Origin: Vanilla planifolia | Lineage: Eukaryota; Streptophyta; Magnoliopsida; Asparagales; Orchidaceae | Length of the DNA: 64,000 bases | NCBI GenBank assembly: GCA_023846275.1 | Contig: CM043875.1 | Coordinates: 6,522,626 to 6,586,625 of the forward strand | Reading direction: 5' to 3' | Shown here: piece by piece, positions 50,830-62,570 of the stretch | Layout of the letters: each line of letters begins with the position of its first letter | Numbering within the stretch: the stretch's first letter is position 1 | Position numbers and translations under genes: made by a program | The notes under the pieces: model-generated | Told to the model about the DNA's origin: nothing | The model's database searches: none | The model's input: the letters and a program-made list of their open reading frames with translations, nothing else

Positions 50830-51290
50830 ATATGATGGGTAAGTCTACTAACCTCACTTGTGTCGAGCACTCCTTTGTAGATGCCAATGTGCACCGCATG
50901 CTGTGATAAGTGCCATCTATACTATCTGTCAATGCTTAGCAATTTTGTATGTATGCAACTTTGTGCGAGCACAAAATTAGAGCACATATAGAGTTCTCCA
51001 CGTAGTGATCTAAGCATTATCTAGCACAAAATTTGCAAAGGCTATAATTTATGGTCAAATATCATATATCATGTGAAAGTTTAAATATCATCTATTTTAT
51101 AATAATAAACATACGTGTTATCTTTTATAAAAAGGGGTGAGAATAGGTGAATGAAGGCATTTTATCTTTTTTAGAGAAAAAAACTCTCTCTAATCTTTCT
51201 TCTTGTTTACTTTCTGATTTTTCTTACATTTTATTTCTATAACTCTAAAGCAAGGTCTAGTGGCAAAGTTCAGAGCATGACATCTCTTAT
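50830..51290 (+). repeat. 5' LTR of the old gypsy element
   Basis: It matches the right copy over CCAATGTG..CAC, AAGTGCCATCTA, AAGCATTATCTAGCACAAAATT, CTATAATTTATGGTCAAAT and the TATA region (near 51,126). The ends are approximate. Confidence 0.75.
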
Positions 51291-51295
51291 ATTTT

Positions 51296-51309
51296 TGGTA
51301 TTAGAGCAC
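51296..51309 (+). other. Degenerate PBS of the old gypsy element
   Basis: TGGTATTAGAGCAC is one change from the initiator-Met PBS. It lies a few bases after the 5' LTR. Confidence 0.75.
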
Positions 51310-51479
51310 TTCAATTTGTTGTTGATGTAAAGAGCTGAGAAGAAGAAAGCTGAGGAGCAAGTAGTGAAAGGGAATTATAAGATTAGGGAAGCTTCAATCA
51401 ATGCAACTACATTGACTATTTCACCATTAAACCTTGAAGCATAAGTAACTATATTAACTCAATAAATCAAGTGTTAATA

Positions 51480-54400
51480 AAGAATGGTATTAAAATCCTA
51501 ACCCCCTTCAATCATGAATCTAGAAGATAAACCACTAAGCAAGGAAAACATTTTTAACCCAATGATAATTGGAAACAAGGATGAGATTTTAATAATCAAC
51601 CTTACACATTCAGTGTTTGAGAAATGGCAATGTTCATTCATGGTAGAAGAGAAAGTTGATTTACTTACTTATAATGGTATGATGGACGAAACAAAATTAG
51701 ATACCTAGAATAATTAGAGACATATTTCTCTCTATATGATTATTCCTCGTCTAATAAGATAGCATATGCTCTATTAAAAATGATGAGCAAAGTATTAATC
51801 TAATGAAATACATACCTAACAACTAATCTATATGAAAAATAAAATAGTATTAGTTTAAAAAAATTAATCTAAGAAGAATTTTATTCCATAGATTACATGA
51901 AAAAAGGATGAAGAAAGTAACACAACCTATTTCATTCATAAAGATAAATGATGTAAGAATACAATACTAAATTTTGATGATAATCCATAGTGTTAGGGAT
52001 ACCTATGGATGAAATGAAGACATTATCTGAATATATCCCAAGTTCGTATTATTATATTATTTTAAATCAAACTTTTATTCTCTATGCAATCTTTGGTATA
52101 AGCTAGCACACTTGTAATGGTCATAAAAAAATCAAATTAAAAAGATAAAGATTGGGGTTTCAAACATTGGGAGGATTGGCGTTAGCACAAAGAAATGACA
52201 AAAGAGGGAAAAAAACTATCTCCCAGCAAAGAAGATCACAACCAATATAAGAAATACTCCATCTACCAATGAGACTTAGAGATATTGTATCCATTAAAAA
52301 AAATAAGGTATATAGGAAAAGTTTTGGATCTTACACCATAGTTGTTTCCTAGAGAAGTTTAAGAAAAATAAGAAAACAAGATCCTTGTTACAATTGAAAA
52401 ATAGACAATTCTCAAACCACTTTAACATGTAGGTAAGAGTCTATCTCACATGATTAGGATAAAAGAGATTGTGATTAATGTAGATAAAATTATAATAGGA
52501 TGACAAAAACTCTTTACAACTTGTATTCAAGTAACAAAGTTAGTCAATGCTATTATTAATGCTAGTAGCCAGAAGAATTTCATATTTGAAAGTTTAGTAA
52601 AGAAATTATACTTGGAAATTACTTCTCATCCAAAATCATATTCTCTTGGATGGATTTATAAAGATTTAAAAGCCAGAGTTAAAAGATAATACAAGGTAAA
52701 TTTTGTAATCACCTGAGAATGTGTTAATAAAATTATTTATGAAGTTGCATCTCTAGATATTTGTTAGATCATATTTGGATGGCCATACTTGTAAGACTAA
52801 AATGCTATATAATATCATAGAACCTAATGGTATCAATTCACAAAGGATAGAAATTTATAATAATGTAAATATGGAAAAGACAATAATAGATATTATTGTT
52901 TTTGACCAAATAAAGAGATTTATAAATGCAAGTTAAAATTGTGTTATTATTCCGACAATAGTGACCATAAACAAGGACAATCTTGCACATTGGATAGGTA
53001 TAGAACCAACTCACTATTCACCTGGGCATTTAATCATAACATAATGAAGGAATTTGCTTTGATGTATCATACCAAGATGTTTACTAACTGGAGTTCAACA
53101 ACTTAATTGTAACCTTCCAATCATGGTAGGGTGATTTTAATAAGCATTTGGCCAAAAATTGTAATACAATTAGTGCATTGTAATTTTTTTAGATAATGTA
53201 ATCCTTTTGAAAAAAAATTGTGTCAGCATTAGTTAGACCTAAGAAGTTAGATATTGGCACCAAAGAATATAGTAATCTCCCAAGATCAATTTAGATGATG
53301 CTAAGAGATTATTTTATACTATTTAATGACCCCATAGGGTTACTCTCAAAGTGTACTATAGAGCACGAGATTCAACTTTTATCTTATTCAACACTTCTAA
53401 ACATTGGTATGTATCGTAAGTATAAAGTAAAAAATGAAGAGACTAAGAGAAAAGCTACAAAATTACAAGAGAATGGAGTACTCAAGCTTAATAACTCACT
53501 ATGTAGCTCTCCAATGGTCTTAGTACTAAAGAAAGATGGAGGATAGTGTATCCGTGTATATTATCGAGCTCTCAACAAGATCACCATGAAGAATTTTTAT
53601 CCTCAACCAAGAATCAATATTCTCTTAGACTAATTAAAACATGCATAAATATTTACAAAACATGATCTCAAAGTAAGATATCAGTAAGTATGGACTACAA
53701 AAGAAGACACTTGGAAAACAATTTTTAAGATTTGAAAGAGATTATACAAGTATCTGGTAATATTATTTGGGTAATGCAATTCTCCAACAATGTTCAGAAG
53801 AAAAATGAATGATATTCTTTGTCTTTGAAGGATTTTATTATAGTCTATCTTAATGACATTCTCTTTTATAGTAATAGAATTTAAAAGCATGTAGAACATC
53901 TAAGTAATGTGTACGACACACTATAGTACTATCAACCAAAGTTAAATAGGAAGAAGTGCATGTATGCAAAGGACACTCTTTAGTATTTGGGCTTTCAAGT
54001 TGATAATATTGAAATAAGCATTTATAAGGAGAAGATTGAGACAATTAAGAAATGAGATAAAACTCAAAATGTTACTGATGTTAAGAGTTTTCTTGGAGCT
54101 TGTTAGTATGTGAGAAAATTCATTAAAAGATTCTCTAAACTAATAGCAACATTGCATACATTGACTTATTCATACATAAATTTTGAGTAGCTAGACTTAT
54201 ATCAACAAACATTTCAACAAATGAAAGAGGTAATTTTTAGAGCACCAATTTTGGCTTTACCAAATCTAAAACATCCTTTTAAGATTCAGGTAGTGCATCT
54301 AAGTATGCCATCAGAGCAATTCTAATGTAAAAAGATAGGCCTATAAATTACAATTTTGAATTATTATAATGAGCATAAAAGAATATTGAATCTATAACAA

Positions 54401-55860
54401 GGAGTTTTCAGTTTTACATCAAGTCGTAAAACATTAAAGGCCATACATTATTAGAAATGAAATTATAGTACACTTGGATCATCGAACACTCAAATATGTA
54501 TAAACTCAATCAAAGCTACAATAAGCATGGAACCTAAAGTGGATGTTATGCCTATAATAATTTAACTTAATTATTAAATATGCTTTCTTAACTTTCTTAA
54601 ATCTTATTATGTTTAATAACTATTATGCAAATACAACCTAGAGAATTTGAGAAGTATGCTAAAAAATATAAAGATGACCCCAATTTTGAAGAAATTTATC
54701 AAGAATCTAATAGAGGTCTACACTCTGAGTACGTAATTAAAAATGAATTACTATTTCGTGGAAAGTAGTTGTGTGAACTCTTGTGTGGTGATAAAAAATG
54801 ATGGATACATAGGGCCTATTTGGACACTTTAGAGTCTTGAAGACCATCCTAAATTTACAAAAGAATGCTTATTAGCCTCACATGAATTCAGATATTCAGA
54901 AATTTATTCATAGTTATATACTCTTTTGTCTTTAAAATCATCAAATTACAAACAAATGCTATACATTCTACTACCAATATCAATGAGACTTTGGACTAGT
55001 ATCTCAATAGTTTTATCAGAGAACTACCAATAACTCAATGGGGACATAAATATCTATTCATAATGATAGATAAATTTTTTAATATGATCGTACTAATGCC
55101 ATGCAGATAAGAGATTATATGTGAACAAGTAATTATGTTTTCCTTTCAAATATATGGGTACATTTTAGATTACCATCATCCATAATATCAAATCAAGATA
55201 ATCGTTTCTTGAGCAAATTTTGGTGAGTACTATGAAAAATGATATATATCACTTTGATAAAAAGTATAGTTTTCCATCTAAAAACAAATGGATAAACTGA
55301 AGTGATAAATAAGATAGTTATTCATCTACATAGAGGTCATAATACTCATCACTCAAAAATATGGGATGAGAGTATCACATATTTACAATTTGCATACAAT
55401 CGCGCTGTGAATGGATCAATATTAATGAATCTTTTTGAAACTTGTATAGGATTTCTATCCTAAAGCTTGGTAGACTTGGAATTCAAGATACCAAAAATAA
55501 GAGAAGCTAGAAATGAGGTTCAACAAAAAGTATAAAAGCTTCTAGAAAGAATACGACACAATATGCCAACATTAAAAGATAATTACTAGAATCCTAGAGG
55601 AAGTGTAAGAAGCAACACAACCAACATAGAGTTAAGAAGAAGTTCATAAAAGAAGACTTTGTTTGGCTTCATATTATTAAGAAAGATTGAAAGGAGATGA
55701 CAAAACTAAATTGACGTGGTATAATCCTTTTAAGATAATACAAAAATTTAATGATAATACCTATTAACTCAAGGCACCAACATATATGAAAATATATTTA
55801 GTCATGAATGTGGATAACCAATAGGCATTTGAGCTATCTTTACTCATTAAAGAATCTTAA
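51480..55860 (+). pseudogene. Decayed gag-pol of the old gypsy element
   Basis: A gag-like piece (51,514-51,780) includes LETYFSLYDYSSSNKIAYALLKMM, read across a stop and a frame change. The RT N-terminus is at about 53,440-53,600 (KLQENGVLKLNNS, MVLVLKKDGG, YRALNKITMKN). IIVYLNDILFYSN near 53,836-53,875 is the RT catalytic motif, with one Asp changed to Asn. VKSFLGAC*YVRKFIKRFS follows near 54,080-54,140. Integrase-type pieces occur near 54,985-55,090 (TNINETLD*YLNSFIRELP; FIMIDKFFNMIVLMP). A basic C-terminal piece lies near 55,600-55,760. The stops are too many for function. Confidence 0.7.
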
Positions 55861-56074
55861 GAACTTAACTTACCAATGGATGATTTGATCATAAATGATG
55901 ATAAGACCCTAAATGAAGATAATATCCTTGAAAAGAAGATTCAAAAAGAGGGACCAAGACTTCTTACTAAATTAGGAAGAATGGAAAGATTTTACTATTA
56001 CAAAATGAAAGGCCAATCCTTTTTCCTTTATCTTAGTTTTCCAAAAAATGTGAAGACCTCATATATAGATAGTA

Positions 56075-56530
56075 GCATTCATGGTGCTAACTCAATGTAC
56101 CGACCTCTGATATGTGCAAAATGCGTTATGGTCATTGCCAATGTGTGTCACACAACACAATAGGTGCCACCTACCACTCTTGCAAGCACACATAGATTCT
56201 ACATGCATGCAGCACCAAGAGCATACAAAATCTATGTTGTCTGCAAAGATCTTAGCATCACCTAGAACAAAATTGTTAGAAGCTATAATTTATTGTCAAA
56301 TGTTATGTATCACGTAAAAATTTAAATATTATGTGTTTTGTAATAAAAAATGCCCTCTCATCTATAAAAGGAGTGAGGAAGGGTGAATGAAGGCATTTCA
56401 TCTTTTTGTGATAAATGCTTTTTCTTCTCTTTTTTCTTCTTAGTGACTTTACCAATATCATAATATTTCTTTATTGCTAAAATAAGGTCAATTATTGAAG
56501 GTTCAAAGCATGAGAACTAGTAGTCAAATC
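56075..56530 (+). repeat. 3' LTR of the old gypsy element
   Basis: It is the counterpart of 50,830-51,290, with TATAAAAGGAG at about 56,361. The end near AAAGCATGAGA matches CAGAGCATGACA in the left LTR. Confidence 0.75.
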
Positions 56531-59500
56531 ATCTATTGTGGATCATCAAATGTTGTACTTAAAAAAATTATGAATTTATAAATTACACAACATTTGCTTT
56601 TACTAGTGAAGTATCTATAAGAATATGAAAAATATTTAAAACTCTCATCAATTTAAGGATATTGTGTTAGGGCCCAACTTTATCATGTACTAAATAATAT
56701 ATAAAATTAAAGATAATACATAATTAAATTAATAGACGAGGACATAAAAACATTAAGGACTTGATGAGATAAAGTTCTATAATTATAATTAAATAAAACA
56801 ATAAATCCCAAAAATTATGAACATAATGAAAAAAATCATAAATCACAATTATATAAAAAATCCCAAACCAAAATGTATGCAAAACTTAAGCCATTGTACC
56901 AACAAAATATCAAACAAATCTACTCACACCAATAATGCCTATGCTCACAATTGAGTCTATATTTCTTCGATGATGTCAAACTCTTTAACTTTTAATGTAC
57001 TGGATGCATAACAAATGATATAAGTATTAGTAAAATTTATAAATCTCATCATATAAATCTAATATATAATCCAGTATAAAAGTCATATCAATATAAACAT
57101 GATGATAAACTATATGAATAAAAAATATCATAAGTTATATGAGTATCTCAGAACCATATTGTAGTCATGTGGATATCATATGAAAGCTAGATATAATATG
57201 AATTGTTAATTTTTCTCTTGTTTCTAATTCACCTATTTTATGTAATTATAGTTCCTAATTTTTTTAAGTGATTATCTTCTAAATCCAATAATTAATAATC
57301 GTATCATTAGATAAAGTAAAATGGTATCATTGTCTCATCTATACTAAAACATTAGTAACTTGTGTAGTATTATAGCCTTAACTATGTTGAAATACTAGTG
57401 ACTTATTTTATTTATGGTAACATAGCCCTAGTCACTCTAAAATATTAGTGACTTCTGCATTTAAGGTAATATAGTTGTAGCTACACAAAAATGCTAATGA
57501 ATTATGCATGTAGAGTATCATAACCCTAGTCACATTTAAATGTTGACGACTTAAGAATTTATGGTATCATAATATTAGCCACACTAAAATGGGGTGCATA
57601 GATCTAGGGAATCATGGCTCTAATATACTAAGTATTATCTTTCAATTTCTTTATTAGTAAGTAATCATGTCAGATTTTCAAATAGCCAAATTATTTGTTT
57701 AACAATATTTATATGTGAAGTAGGCTATCTAATTGTCATTTTTATTTATATTTTATTTTATTTTAATTATTTTTTATATTATTATATAATAAGAAAAGTT
57801 ATAAATCAAGTCCATATAATTAGTAAATCCATGTGATAAGTGATGTAGAATGTTATCAAGATCATACTAAATCATAAGAAAAACCTTAATAAAATATAAT
57901 AAAAAATTCATATAAAACTATAAAAAATAATATTATATTACATTAGAGGTTAGAAATTTATCTAAATTCAAAAGTTGATGTCTTTGCCTATACTCTTGTT
58001 TATCTTGATTTTTTATAATGCCATGTCTATAAAATGTTTAACATAAAGCCTTATGTATAGTATATTTTAGTTATTTTTAAGCCAATAAATTCTTTCCAAA
58101 CTACTTTGAATCATATTTATATAATTTTCATATCTTACAGTACAAACAGTCACATATACATTTTCTAAGACAAATTATACATATGTAATCCACTAATTGT
58201 GTTATACAATGTCCTCTATTTCATGCTACTAAGTTTGATTGTATAATCTAATTGCTAGGATGATAACCATATGGTACAACTTTACCTAGCCTATAAGTTA
58301 TGATAATGTTTTCATTTATTAGATAATTGTTTGACATGATTTTTGATATTGTACCATATGACACCTATTTAAACCATAAAAATAATATGCCCTTTGTCTC
58401 ATTTGATTTTCTCTATTATAAACCATTTTTCTCAACATCCAGTATAAGCCTCCTTAATTATATTATATGTTTCAAATGTAAAATTATAATCAATAAATCA
58501 TACTTTGTAATTAAGTTTGTTGTATAATTTGATTGCAAGATTTTCTCTTTCTAACTTATCTTCGATATGATTAATTAAATATTTTGTATAATCTTGCATG
58601 TAAAGAACCCCTATATCATCCCTCTAATGGACCTATTTAATATAATAATGTAATCTCTTCCATCAAACAATGTAATTATTATCATTATACAAAAATGATC
58701 CTAAAAGCACAAACCACCTGATAATAAATATCTTTCTTAGAAGGATCATCTAGTAAAATCCCTATAGTCTTACTAATATGATAAGCTCTTATCTAATCCT
58801 AAGTAGGCAAGTATTATTATGCACATATGCAGAAGTGAAAATCAGTGTACTATTATGATACCCATATCGCCTTTGTACGAACTTGATAAATATAAGGATT
58901 GTACAAGTATGATACTTATATCACTTTTTATAATTAACTTGACAACTTTATAATTATCTCATAATAGTATGATAAATGATTGACTTAGTACCAACTTCTT
59001 AAAATACGTTATACAAAACTAACATGTTATCCTTATGGCCTTGTACACCTGATGATTTAAGATGATTATACTATACAATATATATCTTTTTACACAAATA
59101 ATATGTATCAATAGTCATAATATCTCTTTTTAAGTTTACTCAATTCACAACCAATTTAACTCATATAACATCCAAACCACCCCAAACACTTTTCTTACTT
59201 CTGAAATGTAACTATGTTGATGTTATAGAAAACTAAAAGAAAAACTGTTAAACTCTAACCTTACATTCTTTTCAATCATCTCTCTTAACTTCATCAAGCA
59301 TAAGATTCTCCAACCTCCTCCTCCTTGTTCTCTATAGCTTCCTCTTTGCTTGAGTCTCTCTCTATGTGTTCTCTTAAACCAAAGTTTTGCCTAGTGGAAA
59401 ATGACTTGACATATATTTATAAATGAGGATTTCGACATAATTAGAGTCGAGTAAGGGATAATAGCCAAAGTCTGCAATTTCTTCTTGATGATCCAAAAAG

Positions 59501-60419
59501 GGAGTTGATTAGGAAAACAAACATCAATAATGGTTAAAACAAACCATTATTTAACTTACCCTTAGTCACAAATAGAGAAAACCTAATTTTGAAAGTTAAA
59601 AAGCTTCCTTCATCATTGCCAAAAAATTCAAATTCAATTCATATGAGAAAAATGATTCCTTATATGCAAAAAATACTTCATAGATCCATGATTTGTAAAT
59701 ATATCCTCTACCAAAATGAGTCTTTTATGCCAACATTCTCACAATTATGGTCTAATATAGCATAGCCATGCTTTCCTTATTTCTAGATTTACCATTTGCC
59801 AATTAGTTTTGACCTAAAAAAATTCCAAATTTATAAATCTACCTTATGTAGCACTTTAAAATTACAAATGTATGTAAAATTTTGAAAATTTATAATTAAT
59901 TTTTTATATTTTAAAAAATTGTAATCATAACATCATTAGACTCGTCTCTTAGTTCTTTTTTTGTTGATATACTCAAATAATACTTTTGACTAAGTTTGAG
60001 ATTGTAATATTCTCAATAAGATTTTATCATTATTTTAATATTTTTATGTATAAATATTATTTTTTAAGAAATAAACTTTATAATATTAAAATGTGCACAA
60101 TATTAATTCCAATAACTTAATTATAGGACTAGTCACCAATTGATCATTATGAAAATAGAAGCTATTACAATCTTCTCCCTTAATAAAAATTGTCCCAAAA
60201 TTTTAGAATGGTGTTATGTATTAATTGGTCATATTAGCCCATGCTTCCCCAAGGTTATACTATTTTACTATGGGTTTGTATAAAAATGTATCTTAAGACA
60301 TTACCTTCACCAATTGCAAACATATTTGATCACAATCTCATTATTTTGATTCTAAGCATTACCACATCTTGATCTTTATAAAAATAAGGATTGTTAATAG
60401 CTTTGGACTATGAGCTTAA
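56531..60419. other. AT-rich stretch, no gene recognised
   Basis: No coding frame with a known motif is visible. A minisatellite lies at 57,320-57,610. A minus-strand purine/pyrimidine-biased piece near 59,270-59,390 resembles LTR leader sequence, but no element can be bounded. Confidence 0.4.
57320..57610 (+). repeat. ~48-50-bp minisatellite
   Basis: About six diverged units carry (G)GTA(A/T)CATA(G/A)CCCTAGTCAC, then AAAAT(A/G)(T/C)TAGTGAC, then a T-rich end. They are clearest from 57,415 to 57,600. The reverse complement shares (T/C)CACTAAT.ATTTTA and GTGACTAG-type words with the minisatellites at 25,255 and 26,010, so it may be an inverted family member. Confidence 0.65.
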
Positions 60420-61370
60420 ACATCCATGTTTAATGGACAAAAAGAAAGAATCTAATAGCAAAGGTGAAACTGTAAATGTTGATGCACATTATCATGAATG
60501 CAAGGAAGTGAGACAACTTTGCCCCTAATGTCCTATATTAGAGAAGGAGAGAAACAAGAAGAAGAAGATAAAGAAGAACAAGAAGAAGAATTTGAGCAAG
60601 AATGTCACATGGAGTGATATAGATTCATCATCTCTAACTTCAACCAAGGAAAAGATTAGAGATGTTGTGTTGTGTCTTATGGTAAACCATAATGTATAGT
60701 TTAAGAGTGCACTTGATGAGGTATGAAAACTCTCCAGTATGGAATTTGAAAATAATTTTCTTAAATTAGTGAATTCTTTTCAATTTCTTGCAAAGAAAAA
60801 TAATTGTTTGAAAAAGAAACATAAAGAATGTTTGATTCATTTAGATAAATTGGATGAGAAGAATGAGAAATATTTAGTTAGTTTGAAAAACACTAAAGAT
60901 GAATTAGTAAAATGTGTTAGTGAGGAAGCCAAGAATAAATCTTTGCATGATCATTTTATTCTAATTTTTCTTCATGATCACTTGTAGAGGAAAGAACCTT
61001 TTAAAAACTTTAAATCAATGCATGCTAAACAATTTTCCTAAGTTCCAACTCTTGCTTGTAATTATTATATAAGAAAGAGTCACATTTTTAAGAATTACAA
61101 GATAAGAATCAATGTGAATCCTAGGAATCTTTTTATTTTTGCTTAGAAAAGAAGAACAATGTATTTGGAAATGTTTTATCCCATGATTATAGGTTGGTTA
61201 GATCCAATTCTATTTTGGTCCCAAAATCTACATTTTAAATCATTGATGATTGTGTGCATGCTTCCCCTGTATGAATTAGAAATGGGGAGAAATCCTTTAG
61301 AAGTATATTGTTTAGATTTAAATTCTTTAGCATGTTTATTTTTCTATTTTATTATGGTTATGTAAAAATT
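60420..61370 (+). pseudogene. Copia-type gag remnant
   Basis: Broken frames match the distal gag region of plant Ty1/copia elements in order. HECKEVRQLCP with CP is an eroded CCHC knuckle near 60,495-60,530. A lysine-rich run (KKKKIKKNKKK) and NVTWSDIDSSSLTS follow, then the coiled-coil segment at 60,739-60,987 (MEFENNFLKLVN, LKKKHKECLIHLDKLDEKNE). ACNYYIRKSHIFKNYK near 61,055-61,100 looks like the next, damaged zinc-knuckle region. Stops interrupt it. No protease, integrase or RT follows before the polypurine tract at 61,768. Confidence 0.65.
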
Positions 61371-61767
61371 TTATAAGCATCAATTTAGGGAGAGATATGT
61401 AAATGAACTCATTGAAGTTATTTTAAAGTATTTTTACTTTTTAAATTAATAAGTATTAATGTTTATTTATCTTTTAAAAAGTATTTTATTTATTTTGAAC
61501 ACTTGATCCTTCATTATGACATTCTTAACAATTGTATAGATGTGCATCTCTTGATTTCTTGTTTTCTTATCTTTGTATATCTTTTAATGCATGAAAAAAT
61601 GGGAGAGAAAAGTGAAAAATGAAAGACACTCATGCTTCTCAACACTCGATTTACAGTTGTTTAAATTACATGTATTCAAGGAGAGCATGAATGTTTGGAG
61701 AGTATTTGTATGATCGTATAATTTATTTTCTTTTTATTTTTATATTTATTTAATGGTTTTGTTATTA

Positions 61768-61782
61768 TCAAAAGAGAGAGAT
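61768..61782 (+). other. Probable polypurine tract of the copia-type element
   Basis: TCAAAAGAGAGAGAT lies directly before the TATTGAAC start of the right LTR. It resembles the conserved A4-G5-AGATTG context of many plant copia elements. Confidence 0.55.
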
Positions 61783-62162
61783 TATTGAACTATTAATCTT
61801 TGCACCACTTATTTGATTATATTAAACTATTATATTATTTTTATTAATATTTTTTCTTAACCTTTTTAGATAATTATCTCAAGATCAAATGATTCAATAC
61901 TATGAAGAGCATGATCACTTAACTCAAGGAGTTCAACGATAGTCTTCGTGGTAAAAATCATAATTAGTACCAAGAGAACACAAGCTTGAGCAACACTAAG
62001 AGAAGATTTGTATTGTCATCTTTATTGGCATTAGCATGTTAAAACTACTAAATGTTTTTTGAGACATAAGAATTAGGTGAGGTCTTGAGCGAGAATATTT
62101 AAATAATTTCAAATCTATCTTGTAGATTTTAACTCAAGACATGTGTTTCATTTAGGTTTATG

Positions 62163-62238
<76 letters not shown>

Positions 62239-62570
62239 GTAGGAATTAAGCAATGAATGAATTAAGTGAAGAATGCAATAACTATACTGATTACATTTGT
62301 ACAATGGTCTCATCATATAATATGATTAATTAGTCTAAGAATTAGACAATAAATCATTATAGATAATAATAACTTAACTAGATATATTGGTTGCACATGT
62401 ATGATACTCTTCTTGCACTTGTAAGGTAATGGCTTATTATGACAAACCATATTTTCTTTGCTCAAGTGTTATCTTTAATCTAGGAATTTAATATTAATAT
62501 TTTAAAAGTTTATCTAGAGCAAGATGAAATAATATTATTTAGTATATCTAGAAAAGCATGCTCTACAAAG
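61783..62570 (+). repeat. LTR-like repeat, right copy
   Basis: It aligns with 49,670-50,400 through TTTATCTAG and ATTATTTAGTAT near its end. A (TA)35 expansion at 62,166-62,235 accounts for much of the extra length. Confidence 0.65.
62166..62235. repeat. (AT)35 microsatellite
   Basis: This is a pure AT run of 70 bases inside the right LTR-like repeat. The left copy has only short AT stretches at this place. Confidence 0.95.

Larger units (their letters stand above)
50830..56530 (+). mobile_element. Old Ty3/gypsy element with both LTRs, decayed
   Basis: Similar 450-460-bp terminal repeats (about 50,830-51,290 and 56,075-56,530) flank a decayed gag-pol in plus orientation. Both LTRs contain a TATA box just before a GGGGTGAG/GGAGTGAG stretch and a shared GGTGAATGAAGGCATTT. 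TGGTATTAGAGCAC at 51,296-51,309 is the PBS with one change. Internal fragments run gag, RT, RNase H and integrase in normal order, with many stops. It is about 5.7 kb, compact for a gypsy element, and lies inside the copia-like element at 49,670-62,570. Confidence 0.8.
49670..62570 (+). mobile_element. Probable old Ty1/copia-type element, interrupted by a gypsy insertion
   Basis: Two diverged direct repeats, at about 49,670-50,400 and 61,783-62,570, both begin TATTGAAC. The right one follows TCAAAAGAGAGAGATTATTGAAC, which closely resembles the polypurine tract plus LTR start (AAAAGGGGGAGATTGTTGAAC type) of many plant copia elements. A copia-like gag remnant lies at 60,420-61,370. TTTGGATCAGAG at 50,401 may be a damaged PBS. 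The gypsy element at 50,830-56,530 sits inside. Pol is missing, so the element was deleted or was never complete. The pairing of the two LTRs is inference. Confidence 0.5.
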
